Below are positions 45,533-57,718 of a stretch of 64,000 bases of DNA, piece after piece (the stretch's first letter is position 1; every line of letters begins with the position of its first letter). Source of the stretch: Antilocapra americana (lineage: Eukaryota; Chordata; Mammalia; Artiodactyla; Antilocapridae); contig ML662442.1 in the NCBI GenBank assembly GCA_007570785.1, positions 32,969,909-33,033,908 on the forward strand. The letters run 5' to 3'. A program made the position numbers and the translations under genes. Under the pieces are notes generated by a model. That model was not told the DNA's origin. It worked only from the letters and a program-made list of their open reading frames with translations, and ran no database searches.

Positions 45533-46707
45533 AGAAGTATATATTAGTGAATATTAAATGTGTCCGAACAAAGAAAATCTTCCACTATTGTCTAGTGGTT
45601 CCAGTCTGTATCATTACGTTCTTCAGACATATTTCTACAATTTGTTTTGAAGACTTTTATCATTACTTTTTCTATTATGTTAAGCAATCATAATTGCATA
45701 ATCACATAATTCAATAATCACAATTGAAACTCAGGAAGTTTCACTACCAAGAGTAAAATTTATATTAACCTATTTGAATTTCAAATAGTAGGCTATTAGA
45801 ACTGGGAGAGACCTTAATGATCATCTATGTTAACCCTGTCATTTCGAAGACGAGGAAACCTAAATTTAGAGAATAAAAGTTACAGCCCAAGGACACACAG
45901 AACTATCTCAAATTTTTTGATTCCTAGTCAGATGATATTTAATTTTTACACAGAGTGCCTAACTTTACAAATCATGATTAAGCAGAAATGTATTGTATTT
46001 CTGGAGTGTTCATTTTAGCTGTATTTCTCTTCACAAAAATATGATTATTGCTTTACATAGAGATCTTATTTAACATTCTAAACTCCACAAATTGAAAACT
46101 TATTTTTCTGTTTATCTTGATTGTGAGAAAGGAAGACAATATTTAAAAATTCATATATGCAACAAAAAGCAATAAAATTGATAACATTTTCATGGCTGAT
46201 TTTACTTTAAAATGGTTATTATAAAAATCTTAATAATGCTAGCTCCAAAATAGAAAGAAAATCTTTTCTGTTGCTCAAAAGAGACAGCAGTCATTTAAAT
46301 ACTGAAAAGAAACATATTTTTAAACTTCTGTATAACTCAAGTTATAATAAATTTTTTTTAATGTGAGAAAGGATAGTTTTGAAAATGAAAAGGGGTGCTA
46401 GTAGTAATTATGCTGGATCTATCCTAGTAAATTGGGATGTGTGGTTATTCTTCTCACAAAAGTATTCCCAGACTTTCTGCAAATCCTACTGTCTCCAAAA
46501 TGAATCCCTCATTCACCCTGACCATCTATAGCCTAGGGGATTTCTCTTCTTTACCTCAAATCACTTGGTTTCTTTCTGTCTGTCTACCTCGCTCTCTCCC
46601 CACATACTGCATTCTCCACAGTGGACAGAACAGTACCCTTGTATTCACTGGTGCCCAATAAAAGATGTCTCAATGTGATCACTTTGGAGTCAATCATATA
46701 CAATTGG
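45533..46707. other. Unique AT-rich DNA with one MIR
   Basis: The MIR at 45796-45950 is listed separately. The open frame 46437-46661 has no domain. Confidence 0.45.
45796..45950 (-). repeat. MIR-class SINE, antisense
   Basis: 'agaactgggagagaccttaa', 'tgatcatctatgttaaccct' and 'cccaaggacacacagaacta' are the antisense MIR/MIR3 order. Confidence 0.65.
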
Positions 46708-46917
46708 CTAGTGCTCATACTCAATCACTCAGTTGTGTCCGACTCCTTGCAACCCCGTGGACTGTAGCACCTCTCTCCGTGAGATGCTCCAGGCAAGAAT
46801 ACCGGAGGAGGTTGCCATTTCCTCCTGCAGGGGACCTTCCCTATCTAGGGATCGAACCCGAGCTCTTGTGTCTCCTGCATTGGCAGGCAGATTATCACAG
46901 AGCCATCTGAGAAGCCT
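46708..46917 (-). mobile_element. Bov-tA SINE, antisense
   Basis: Antisense Bov-A unit from AATCACTCAGTTGTGTCCG, then head with GGGATCGAACCCGAGC, ending TCTGAGAAGCC. Confidence 0.9.
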
Positions 46918-47044
46918 AGACTTCAACCTAAAAATAACACACATATATCACGTCAAGCCAAACTCGAAGTCTTGTTTTCTACATTTTGTTACTAAGCACA
47001 GAGATATATGATGCAGAGAGGTAGGTGATAACCAATTTTCACTG

Positions 47045-47260
47045 CTATACACATATTAAGTGGCTTCAAAATCATTTGCTGAAAAGATAAAATATACATG
47101 AATATGTCTCAATTGTTTCTTACTTACATTTTAGACCTTTATATAAATATTAAAAGTCTATACACATATTAAGTGGCTTCAAAACCATTTGCTGAAAAGA
47201 TAAAATATACGTGTATATGCCTCAATTGTTTCTTACTTACATTTTAGACCTTTATATAAA
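47045..47260. repeat. Tandem duplication, period 113 bases
   Basis: Unit 1 starts at 47045 and unit 2 at 47158, both with CTATACACATATTAAGTGGC. They match over about 103 bases with about five differences. Unit 1 then has 10 extra bases (about 47148-47157) before the second copy. It is in unique DNA, not in a named repeat. Confidence 0.92.
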
Positions 47261-47989
47261 GAATTCAGAGGAGGTATAGACATTTGATGACAAAGAACAT
47301 TCAATAGCTTTCTATTCTTTTCTTGCAACCCAAGCTAATTCTCCTAATAGCTAGTGATTCTTCTAATTCCATTACAAGATCAGGGAATATTGATCCCAAT
47401 GTAAATATGGAGGAAAATAAGAAATGAATAAAATCAAAAGGAAAAGATTATGCAAATTCTTCTTCTCACTGTCTCCTTGCATGCAATGTAATGCTTGTTG
47501 ATACTTAGAGTAATCAGCATCTCTGTCTACCTGGTTCTACTATGACAAGACTGATTACAATATCAGTCCATGGTAATAAAATCAACGTATGCAGTATTGG
47601 TACTGAAGCATTGATATCACAACACCACTTCATATTCTTCCTACATGGAGTTTAAGTTAATGTCAACTGTTACTTCAGCCTAAAGATTCAGAAAATCCTA
47701 TAGCTTAGGTGATAATATTTTCTGATGTTTTCAAATACCAGAAACAATTTGGAATCTACTGTCCCTGGAAATGCTTATTCCATATGATAGAAAGGGTGAA
47801 AATGGCTCCAAGGTATAGAAAAATCATCAAGCTCTGGGATCAATTTTGTTAACTATCCTAGTTCCTAATTAGGCTAATTCAATAATTCATAAAGCTTGCC
47901 AGTAGACAATTTTATGAACAGTTGCAGTTGGAAAAAATCAAAGAGATGTAATAAATATTGAGCAGATTTCATTTTATGTACTTTCATGT
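47261..47989. other. Unique AT-rich DNA, nothing recognised
   Basis: No gene or named repeat supported. Confidence 0.4.
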
Positions 47990-48165
47990 ATTATTTAATT
48001 TTATGCTCAAAATGACTCTGACAGATATTATAATTTTTGTTACTGAGATGGAGAAAACTTGACTGACAATGTTTAAAAGTTTCCTTCAGTGTCTACCATT
48101 ACCATAGAGGCAAATCTATGATTTGAACTTAGTTTATTTTCTAACTCCAAGTACGCTTTCCAATA
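47990..48165 (-). repeat. MIR SINE, antisense
   Basis: 'ctgacagatattataatttt', 'actgagatggagaaaacttg' and 'gatttgaacttagtttattt' follow the antisense MIR order, eroded. Confidence 0.5.
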
Positions 48166-48230
48166 TAACAGAGAGTTGTGGATTCTAACCACAGGCAAAC
48201 CATATTTTGAAATTACTTTCAGGTCCTTAT

Positions 48231-48410
48231 GGGCTTCCCTGGTGGCTCAGCTAGTAAAGAATCCACCTGCAATGCAGGAGACCTGGGTTGGGAAGATCCC
48301 TGAAAAGGGAAAGCCTACGCACTCCAATATTCTAGCCTAGAGAATCCCATGGACTGTACAGTCCACAGGGTTGCAAAGAACTGGAGACGACTGAGCGACT
48401 TTCACTTAGT
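48231..48410 (+). mobile_element. Bov-tA SINE, sense
   Basis: Full head with GGGCTTCCCTGGTGGCTCAG, then Bov-A unit to ACGACTGAGCGACTTTCAC. A deletion removed part of the box region (after GACCTGGGTTGG). Confidence 0.9.
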
Positions 48411-48499
48411 TTATATTTTACCAATATCAATTTTGCTAGTTCATTCATAATGTGAGGACATGTGTTAGGGTATCTAGGATATTTGAAAAAAATAACCTT

Positions 48500-48650
48500 G
48501 GAAGTTGAAGCCTATATGACTTTGGGCAAGTTACTTAAAGACATTATCAGTTATTCTCATCTTTAAAACAGAATTATAATAACTGTTTCTCAGAGTTGTG
48601 AAGACCAAGTGATAAAAGTATCTAGTATAACATTTTATTAATCATAAGAT
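48500..48650 (+). repeat. MIR SINE, sense
   Basis: 'gactttgggcaagttactta', 'ttctcatctttaaaacagaa' and 'ctcagagttgtgaagaccaa' follow MIR. Confidence 0.7.
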
Positions 48651-50477
48651 ACTGTTTACACATGGGATATCTGTTGTTGTTTACATATCAGTACATATTA
48701 CATACTGCTATCCTTTCCATGTCAAACCTCATACTCCAATTCTGCACCTCTCTCTTAGGAGAAGGTATAAGAAATTCAAAAAAAGATATTGGAGACAATT
48801 TTTATATAAATATTTTCTGTATTTTGATTATACATTTATTTAATGAGTCAATCTTGCCAGCATGAGAATCTCACTGAAGACCATACATATTAGATTGTAA
48901 CTTATAGCATCCACCAATCGTGAACATATGTAGGTTTAGGTAGTTATTACTCAATGATTTTGTGAGGAAATGGGACATTATTAATTGGAAAATATCCATT
49001 CATGATCATTTATTTAAAATTTGGCAGAGAATAAACCATTATTCTCCCTCAACCTTATTCCTATACAGAACTTAAGAACTTTCACTTGACAAAACATCTA
49101 GATGGATGGGTCAGAAAATTAAGTGCTTTGAATAAAGGGCAGGGCTCAGACAGGCAGAGGTGATATCCTGTTTGCACACTGCATTGCAAATAGATTCCAT
49201 TCTAACCATGACAACTTTAAGCATAAGGAGAAAAAATAATGGCTAGTAGCAATAATAATACATTAAACACATCCCTGCTCCTCTGGGGAAGTTGGTTAGA
49301 GATTAAACCATATTTTATACTATCAGTTAAATAATTTCTGTCTTTAGGAATGTGTAGCATTTTTTTCCCTATGATTGTACAATGCCGAAGGTAAATTATG
49401 TCAAGTGCTGATCCCCATTCTGACATATTTGGTACATCCCATTAGCACCTGTGCAGGTATTTTGAAAAGCATCTTTAACTCAGTGATTTAAATATTTGTG
49501 TGGCTATTTTGCAACTTAACTATAAATTGCTTAAGTCATAGGATTGCTTTCTATTCTTGATAATTGAAACTATTTTCAGTACATTGCTGAAAAAATAAAT
49601 ACATGGTTGGTATTGAAGGGGAGCAGGATATGTAACTCCAAAAAGTACCACTTTGTCAAGTAGATTATTTTGAGTTGAAGGGAATTATGACCTAGCAGAC
49701 TCAAGAAAGACTTTTACCTTTTACTGTCTAAAATAATTTAGTGTGGGCCTGGCCCAGAAAGAAGAAATAACTTTATCTGAAATATCTATTTGCAAATGCC
49801 TGGTTACCTAACATCTACTCTTTTTGTCATCTTATGAATTGCCCTTCTGCCCTCTTAAGCCCCAAATCCCAATCCCATTCCTTAGCTCAGGATGGTATGT
49901 AAGTCTCAATTTTCTGACTATCTTTGGGTTTCATATCTTCATGGGACTCCCACACAACTGAAATTAAATTGATTGTTATCTTATTAATCTGTCTTATGTT
50001 GTTTAATTACTAAAACAGCAAAGAACCTAGAAGAATATAAGGAAAAATTTCCTTTTGGCATGCTCAGCAGATACTTACTTCTTTGCTTGCGAGCTGGTTT
50101 TTAACTTATGACCCTTCTCTCATTTCTATTTTCTATGATCTCTGAGCCTGAGAAAAATCATCTATGTAAATGTACTACATCACCTGAGCTCTCTCCATGA
50201 GGTTTCCCTTATGTTTCAGCCAATGGGAGAGTGCCAAAGCAGAGGTGAAAACAGGCAAAGAGAAAGACCAGTATCTTTACTCCATGCTACTCCACCTTCT
50301 GATTCCTGTACCATCTGCCTAGCTGAGTGGAGGAGTCTGCATTCCTTTGCAGCCACAATTCTTACTGAGCAGTCTCTTCCACAATTTCATCTCTTTCCCT
50401 CTTCAAAATTGTGCAATAAGTCATTTGTAAAACAGAATGATTTATTAATTAAATGCAGTTAACTCTACCAACAATTA
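48651..50477. other. Unique DNA, nothing recognised
   Basis: No gene or named repeat supported. The open frame 50211-50462 has no known domain. Confidence 0.4.
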
Positions 50478-50665
50478 AAGATTGAGGGCAGGAGAAGGGG
50501 ACGACAGAGAATGAGATGTAAGATGGCATTGCTGACTCAATGGACATGAATTTGAACAAATTGTGGGAGATAGTGAAGGACAAGGTAGCCTGGCATGTTA
50601 CAGTTCATGGGCTCACAAAGAGTTGGACACAACTTAGAGGCTAAACAACAACAACAATTAAATAA
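50478..50665 (+). mobile_element. BovB 3' end fragment
   Basis: From AAGATTGAGGGCAGGAGAAG to GAGTTGGACACAACTTAGAG and a CAACAACAACAA-rich end. 5'-truncated. Confidence 0.85.
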
Positions 50666-51089
50666 TTAAGTTAGTAGCAATATTTTGCTATGACAATGTT
50701 TACTGCAATTAAATAGCTATTTCATTCCAATATGATGCTTTTAATATACTACTGTAACTTTATGCAATTTTCTGGTCCTTTCTGCTTTTAGAATTTTATG
50801 TAAAAGACATCACCATCTTGCAGGAGATCAGATAACACACCTGGGAGCCATCTGAAATCCTTATCTATCCTTCCCAAGCATGCAAATTGGTCCAGTTACT
50901 TCAATCTTTAATGCCACTATAACATTGCAAATGACTATTTTCTTTTTTTTTTTTTTAACAAATTGGGCTAGTGAATCAACCTAATTTTTCTTTCTTTAAT
51001 TTGTCTCACTCCAATTACCCTCTATTTTGAATCCCATACCATTGTTATAACATGCAAACCCGACCATATCCTTTTCCTTCAAATACTCA
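50666..51089. other. Unique DNA, nothing recognised
   Basis: A T-run lies at 50943-50956. No gene supported. Confidence 0.4.
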
Positions 51090-51303
51090 AGTTGCGTGTG
51101 CTCAGTTGTGTCCACTCTTTGTGAGCCCATGGACTGTAGCCTGCCAGGCTCCTCTGTCCATGGAATTTTCCAGGCAAGAACACTGGAGTGAGTTGCCATT
51201 TCCTTCATCAGGGATCTTCTGGATATAGGGCTGGAACCCGCAGCCTTTGGGTCTCCTGCACTGGCAGACAGATTCTTTACCACCACACCACCTGAGAAGC
51301 CCT
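51090..51303 (-). mobile_element. Bov-tA SINE, antisense
   Basis: Antisense Bov-A unit, then the head with 'ctggaacccgcagcctttgg' and the end CACCTGAGAAGCCC. Moderately diverged. Confidence 0.9.
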
Positions 51304-51448
51304 CAAACTCTCTAATGACCTTTACAGCCCCTTTGATAAAGTCAGCACCCGCTGCACAGTGTAAAAGGACTCCTGTGAACTGGCGCCTCTTTGAAATCCA
51401 CTTGAACTATAAGCAGCCATCATCTACACTCAGTTGTTTGGCCCTTCT

Positions 51449-51656
51449 ACCATCTGACCTGCATACAGATTTCTCAGGAGGCTTCCACAGTTTGTTGTGA
51501 TCCACACAGTCAAAGGCTTCAGCATAGTCAGTAAAGCAGAAGTGGTTATTTTTCTGGAACTCTCTCGCCTTACTGATGATGCAACAGATGTTGGCAATTT
51601 GATCTCTGGTTCCTCTGCCTTTTCTAAATCCAGCTTGAACATCTGGAAGTTCACAG
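51449..51656 (-). mobile_element. BovB internal fragment, antisense (RT region)
   Basis: Antisense copy of the BovB reverse-transcriptase region that also occurs sense at 58800-59030. In the minus frame 51430-51654 the residues run from MFKLDLEKAEEPEIKLPTS to LRNLYAGQM. It lacks both the 5' and 3' parts of the element. Confidence 0.88.
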
Positions 51657-53724
51657 ACTAAAATAACACTATTTTATATTTTCAGTTAGAAAAAAAAAGG
51701 GGGGATAATGCAGTGAAAAATTACTGTGTTGGAATTACAATATACTATTCAAAGTCCAATTTCCACACACAAGTGTTTCAAAATTTTCTAGAATTATATT
51801 TTAATAAAAAATAAAAATTATTTTAATAAATAAAAGTATATTTAATAATACAGTTATATTTTAATAAAAGATTAATTTAATAAAAATAAAATTATATTTT
51901 AACACATTATAAAACAATTTATACAATGTGCCTACATTTTTGGTTGAAAATAAAAAAGTTCTTTGAAAATAGGCTGGGAGGATATACAAAAAAAAATTTA
52001 GCAGATGTGTCTTTAGGTGGCAAGATAGCAAATATACTTAATTTAAAATTTAAATGAGTTTAAAATTTAATTTAAAAAAATCTTTAAAGTTATATATAAA
52101 TCTTAATTTTCAGAATAAATATGGCTTATCTGTTTATTAAAAAGCTTAAACTCTTTCAAATCAAAAATCGGGTGTTTCCATGTCACTATAAGTTTATATG
52201 ATTCTGTGTACTAAAGCAAATTTATTGCAATAATAGGTAGAGAGAGCACAGAAATGTTTTAGCATTTTTCAAATCAGCTTGGTTTTTTCAAATGTAAAAC
52301 AGACAAAATATTATGCTGTAGTGTACCAGTTTTTTTTGCTTTGTTTTTTTTGCATAGCACTACAAAAAATAAATTCACTTTTAGTCATCCTGAACACTCA
52401 TCTATGCCATTCAGACTATCCTGATATGATTACTGTGTGAACAGATTACCATTGATGTATGTAGAGATGTTTTAAATTTGACATATGTAAACATGATGCT
52501 ATTTCTGCATATAAAATGGTCATATTTGCTTTCATTCCACTGAAATTCAGAATATATGGGCAAAGTATCATGTTATCTAAAGTAAATCTATTCTTTCCTA
52601 TTTTTACTTAGGCTTCTACGTACCTTTAGGAATGACTGCTATGAAGGAAAATTTATAATTGTTGTTATCATTATTATTGATTATTAATTAAAGCCATATA
52701 TTTGCCAGACTTTCATGCTCTCAACATTGATCTTTCACAGTAAATTATGTCTTTGAAGCAATATTTTATGTAACTATGTCTAATATGTAGTTATGATGAC
52801 AAATGGGTTTGCCAGCTTCTTTTATTTTATAATTATAGTAAGTACATTAAAATATGAACTTGGTTTCCTTATTAAATTGATTTGCAGATAATTTCTAAAT
52901 TGGTACTAACTTGTAAAACCTGAATAAAGCATTATGGACTTAAAATTAAATGCTTAGAGTTGACAAAAATAGACCTATTTCACTAATAATCTCAGTATTT
53001 ATATCATATTGTACATGCAATTGTTGCTAAAATTAATGCCCCAAGATTATGTCAATTATTAATACTATTGGTAAAATTGAAAACAAAGAAAACTTTTAAC
53101 TTAATAGTATATGTAAAAATATGTTGAAGGATGAAGCTGAACTGAAAGCACTAAGCAAGTCCACCTAAAAAGAGCAATGCATGGTTCAACAAAGCTAACT
53201 TAAAAGTTTGCTTAGAGAAACAGTATATTCTAGCTCTAAATACATTTTTCAAATCACATCTGATTCTCAATCCTAAATTTGCAATAAAACCAGTCTTTTC
53301 AAGGCTCACATACTAAGAATCAGTATAGATCTTATAAATCAAGAATGAAGGGAAAACTGAAAAGAATATACAGGTGTCAACAAGTCAGCTAGCAGTGCTG
53401 CCAACCCTGATGTATAAAAAGCCTCATCACACCTCTGGGCCTGACTGTTTAAGTTGTGATTTGTGTAGTAGGCAGATCTTTTGCTGCTTTTTAAGGAGTC
53501 ACTGAATCCCATCCTTGTAATAAGCAAACACAGAAAACATACAGGAGTCCACATATGCTAATATTTTATCTCTAGCACTACTCCAATTGCCTGCCATGAT
53601 TTTAAAATACAATTACAGATGGCATTACAAACAAAATTGGAAATGTGAAAGGGTTATACTGACAATTTCTTAACTAAGGGATAATTATTTGATAATCTCT
53701 GGTCCCTGGACATATAGATACACA
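51657..53724. other. AT-rich unique DNA with an A/T simple stretch
   Basis: 51780-51910 is a near-simple AAATAAAATTATA-type stretch. The rest has no recognised gene or repeat. A minus-strand open frame at 53339-53554 has no domain. Confidence 0.45.
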
Positions 53725-53858
53725 TGTGTGTATGCTAAGTTGCCTCAGTTGTGTCCGACTCTGTGTGACCCATGGACTATGGTCTGCCAGGCTTATCTAT
53801 TCATGAGACTCTTCAGGTAAGAATACTGGAGTGGGGTGCTGGGTCTCCTCCAATAGGT
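53725..53858 (-). mobile_element. Bov-A SINE fragment, antisense
   Basis: Antisense Bov-A unit from TAAGTTGCCTCAGTTGTGTC to GGGTCTCCTCCAATAGG. The head is missing. Confidence 0.8.
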
Positions 53859-54657
53859 ATGTATTACCAGTCTCTAACTCTGTGCTTTTACTGTCAGTAT
53901 TGTGTGGTAGAGGCCATGCTTGGCACTCTGGTGAGATGCTTGTGGTATTAAAGAAATTAATCTAAAACCTAAAAGCATCTTACTTAATTTGAAAATAACT
54001 TTCTAAGTCAACATATGACTACACAAGTATCAGAGTGTGAAATGATAGATTTTTACTTTTATTACTGTATTAGTCAAGGTTCTCCAGAAAAACAAAATAT
54101 ATATATATATAATGTCATATAGGTCATTGCTCATGCCATCCTGCAGGGCTGAAAAGTCTGACAAGGTTTGTCCATAATCTAACAGGAGGCATTTAACGGT
54201 TATCTACTTTGCCAACAACTTTTTACATGTATTGTGTTTGAATTCTGCTCCAAACCTTCAACCTAGATGCTGTTATTCCTACTTTACCAAAGATGATAAA
54301 ATACTTACATTTTTTTAATTTCACTAAACTTTTGTGAGCTTACTGATATTAAAACTCTTATCATTATAAAATGCCATACTGCAGTTAGAGTACAAACATG
54401 ATGTTTATAAACAAGAAATTTGAAGAGTTTTAATAATAAACTAGTTATGATTAAAATTCCAGAAAGATGATAGTTGTTCTTCACAATAATGCAAACACGC
54501 ATTTCAGATTTTGATAGATTCAGTCATCGCAGTAATGAGTCCAATATTAAGTTCAAGAATAGTCAAATATATTTGTGTTGATTATGTAGGAAAAAAGGTA
54601 TGTGGTGATAAATTATGATTAAATAGTTTCAGAATAATTTCTATTAAATAAGTATTC
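53859..54657. other. Unique DNA with possible old repeat fragment
   Basis: 54068-54200 starts 'tgtattagtcaaggttctcc' and has an (AT)n run at about 54098-54111; it resembles the start of a common old mammalian repeat, but the family is unclear. The rest shows nothing. Confidence 0.35.
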
Positions 54658-55053
54658 AAGTTGGGCCATAAAGAAGACTGAGTGCTGAAGAACTGATGCT
54701 TTCAAATTGTGGTACTGAAGAAAACTCTTTAGAGTTCCTTGAACAGCAAGGAGATCAAACTGGTCAATCCTAAAGCGAATATTTCTTGAAAGGACTGATG
54801 CCGAAGCTGAAGCTCCAATACTTTGGCCACCTGAGAAAGTCGACTCACTGGAAGACCCTGATCCTAGGAAAGATTGAGGGCGGGAGAAGAAGGGACCACA
54901 GACAATGAGATGGTGGGTGGCATCATCGACTCGATGAACATGAGTTTGAACAAACTCCGGAAGACAGTGAAGAACAAGAAAGACTGGCGTGCTGCAGTCC
55001 ATGGGGTCACAAAGAGTTAGACATGACTTAGCGACTGAACATTAACAACACCA
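54658..55053 (+). mobile_element. BovB 3' part, sense
   Basis: C-terminal ORF2 remnant from AAGTTGGGCCATAAAGAAGA, then 3'UTR to GCGACTGAACATTAACAAC. 5'-truncated and frameshifted. Confidence 0.9.
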
Positions 55054-55429
55054 CTGCAGTGTGTATGAGAAGGAAGGAGTTTCAAAGAAACAATTTCGAC
55101 AGTTGGGATAATGTGATGAAATTAAGGAGAATATTTTCTCTAAAATTTAGATCATTAGCAATGAAATTCCTCATAAATTTATGGTGATGATCAAGTATAA
55201 GTGCTTTAGAATAATGCATGGAGCGTGTCAAGGGCTTAAGACATGTTAGGAAGTATTACAATATGTGAAATTATAATGTAACGTTCTTTGTAAGAAAAAA
55301 TGTCTGATATTAGTAACTAACATATGAATTGTCCACTATAACTCTAAACAATTGTTCTAAATAATTGCTTAGTGTTGTCTAGATTGCTTTCTAATGGATC
55401 ATTTAGACTGTCACCAAGCACTATGTGTT
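55054..55429. other. Unique DNA, nothing recognised
   Basis: No feature supported. Confidence 0.4.
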
Positions 55430-55610
55430 TTGGAATTAGCATTAAATAGAATTGGGTTTAAAACTTAGCTGTGCCATTTACCAGCTGGGTAATTCTGGGT
55501 GATTTTTAAACTTTTCTGAATATCAGTGTGATCATCCTATCTATAACAGAGATAATCACTACTATACAGTCACCCTGAAGGAATGAAGCAATAGGATATT
55601 ACAGTGCCAG
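55430..55610 (+). repeat. MIR SINE, sense
   Basis: 'gggtttaaaacttagctgtg', 'ccatttaccagctgggtaat', 'taaacttttctgaatatcag' follow MIR through most of its length. Confidence 0.75.
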
Positions 55611-56659
55611 TGGAGTGCCCTGGGATCTCAAAATGAGAGCTATTCATAAATAATAAAAATACCAAAAACATCTAATCTCTAGGGGAAGTACAGTATACTC
55701 ATTTGTTAAATAAGTAAAGATACTTTTCAACCTGAATATAAGCTAGTGAAAAATATCTTCTATGCATTGGACTTATTTGTATTTCCCACAGCAGCAACCA
55801 GAGAGAAAGCAACCCACAAGAGCTTTTGATAAGCACTTGTTAAAATTCTTTTTACTTAAGACATTTCTCTATGATCTGGCAATTGTGCACAGCACTTCAA
55901 AATTTTCCCACAGAGTGTTGGATTCAACCAGGGGAGGAAATCAACCTCCAATATTTTTTTTTATGTGATTTGCAAAGTGCTGGTTGAATGTTTTCTTAAT
56001 TATGAACTACTTCTCAATCTGTTGTTCCTTTTTTTTAAGAAATCACTGTATTTCTTAAAAACTGTTAATGTATTTGGCAAAAATCTGATCCCCCTGTAAG
56101 TACTTCCATTCGTCCAAAATACATCACTTTGTGCACAGTATCTCCATTACTAGAGCTATCACACTGCATTAAGGTTGCTGCTTCTCACATGTCTTCCTTC
56201 CCTTAGAACATTTTTAAGGTAAAACCCTGTCACAGCTCCAATTCAGTTCCCAAACCACACAAACTGACACACAATAGATATTTACTAAGTTTATGGAATG
56301 ATTGAACAAAGAATCATTCTTTCCGAAGCCACATGTAAATTAAAAAGCAACAGTAATAATATCTTACAGATTACAATGATTAAATGAATTAGTACTTGAA
56401 AAATGTCACTTGGAATAGTATAAGTTGTATATACAAAAGCAGTAACAAGCAAGAAATCAACAAAATACTTGTATGTATCTTATCTGCAAAAGCATATTGT
56501 GTACATAAATTTGAGTTTTTTCCAAGTAATTGGAGATACTATTTTCATTTATGCACTCATGACTATCTAATACCTATTAGATATTTACTACCTAATAAAT
56601 AACTTTCCTTTAAGTGCATGTACTTATTTCTTCATGAGTTTGCTTTAACATCAATACAA
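55611..56659. other. Unique AT-rich DNA, nothing recognised
   Basis: No gene or named repeat supported. Confidence 0.4.
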
Positions 56660-57155
56660 ATATTGGAAAATCAATGTTAATTTATTTTATTAACAAGATA
56701 AAGAAGAAAAATCACATGATTATGTTAACTGATATAGGAAAAGTAAATGATAAAATTCAATGTTTATTCACAATAGGATTCTCAGAAAAACAGGAATAGA
56801 GGTGGACATGCTCACATGATAAAATCACCTACAAAAAATCTACTATAAACATTATTGTAAATAATGAGACAGTGAATCCTTCCCCACTAACACTGAGAAT
56901 AAGGCAAATACGTCCTTTCACCACTCATTCACTGTAAGACTTGAAGTTCTAGGGTGATAAGGCAAGAAGAGGAAACAGAAGTCATAAAGATCAGAAAGAG
57001 CAAAAACTTTATCTGACAACATGATTATTTGTGGAGAAATATAAAAATCAACTATATTTCTCTATACTAGCAAAGAAAACAGATGGTGAAATTAAAAACA
57101 TCACATTATCTACAGTCACTCAAAAAATGAAATGGTTATATGTGAATCTAATAGG

Positions 57156-57235
57156 AGGCAGTGAATGACAGAAAAGACTGGTGTGTGCTGTTCATGGTGT
57201 TGCAAAGAGTTGGACATGACTTACTGACTGAGCAA
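57156..57235 (+). mobile_element. BovB/Bov-A 3' tail piece
   Basis: GGCAGTGAATGACAGAAAAG to TTGGACATGACTTACTGACT resembles the 3' end of BovB. It directly precedes the longer BovB copy. Confidence 0.65.
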
Positions 57236-57705
57236 TAAATAATACACATATAGGACTTAGAATGGGAAAGACTAGAGATTTGTTCAAGAAAATCAGAGAT
57301 ACCAAGGGAATATTTCATGCAAAGATGGGCACAATAAAGGACAGAAATGGTATGCACCTAACAGAAGCAGAAGATACTAAGAAGAGATGGCAAGAATAAA
57401 CAGAAGAACTATACAAAAAGATATGAATGACCCAGATAACCACAATGGTGTGGTCACTCACCTAGAGCAAGACATCCTGGAATGCAAAGTCAAGTGGGCC
57501 TTAGGAAACATCACTATGAAAAAAGCTAGTGGAGGTGATGGGATTCCAGTGGAGCTATTTCAAATACTAAATGATGCTGCTGCTAAAATGCTGCACTCAA
57601 TATGCCACCAAATTTGGAAAACTCAGCAGCGGCCACAGGACTGGAAAAGGTCAGTTTTCATTCCAGTCCCAAAGAAATGCAATGCCAGAAAATTTTCAGC
57701 TATCA

Positions 57706-57718
57706 AACAATTGCACTC
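57706..57718. repeat. Target-site duplication, 5' copy (L1 in BovB)
   Basis: AACAATTGCACTC, identical to 58715-58727. Confidence 0.93.
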
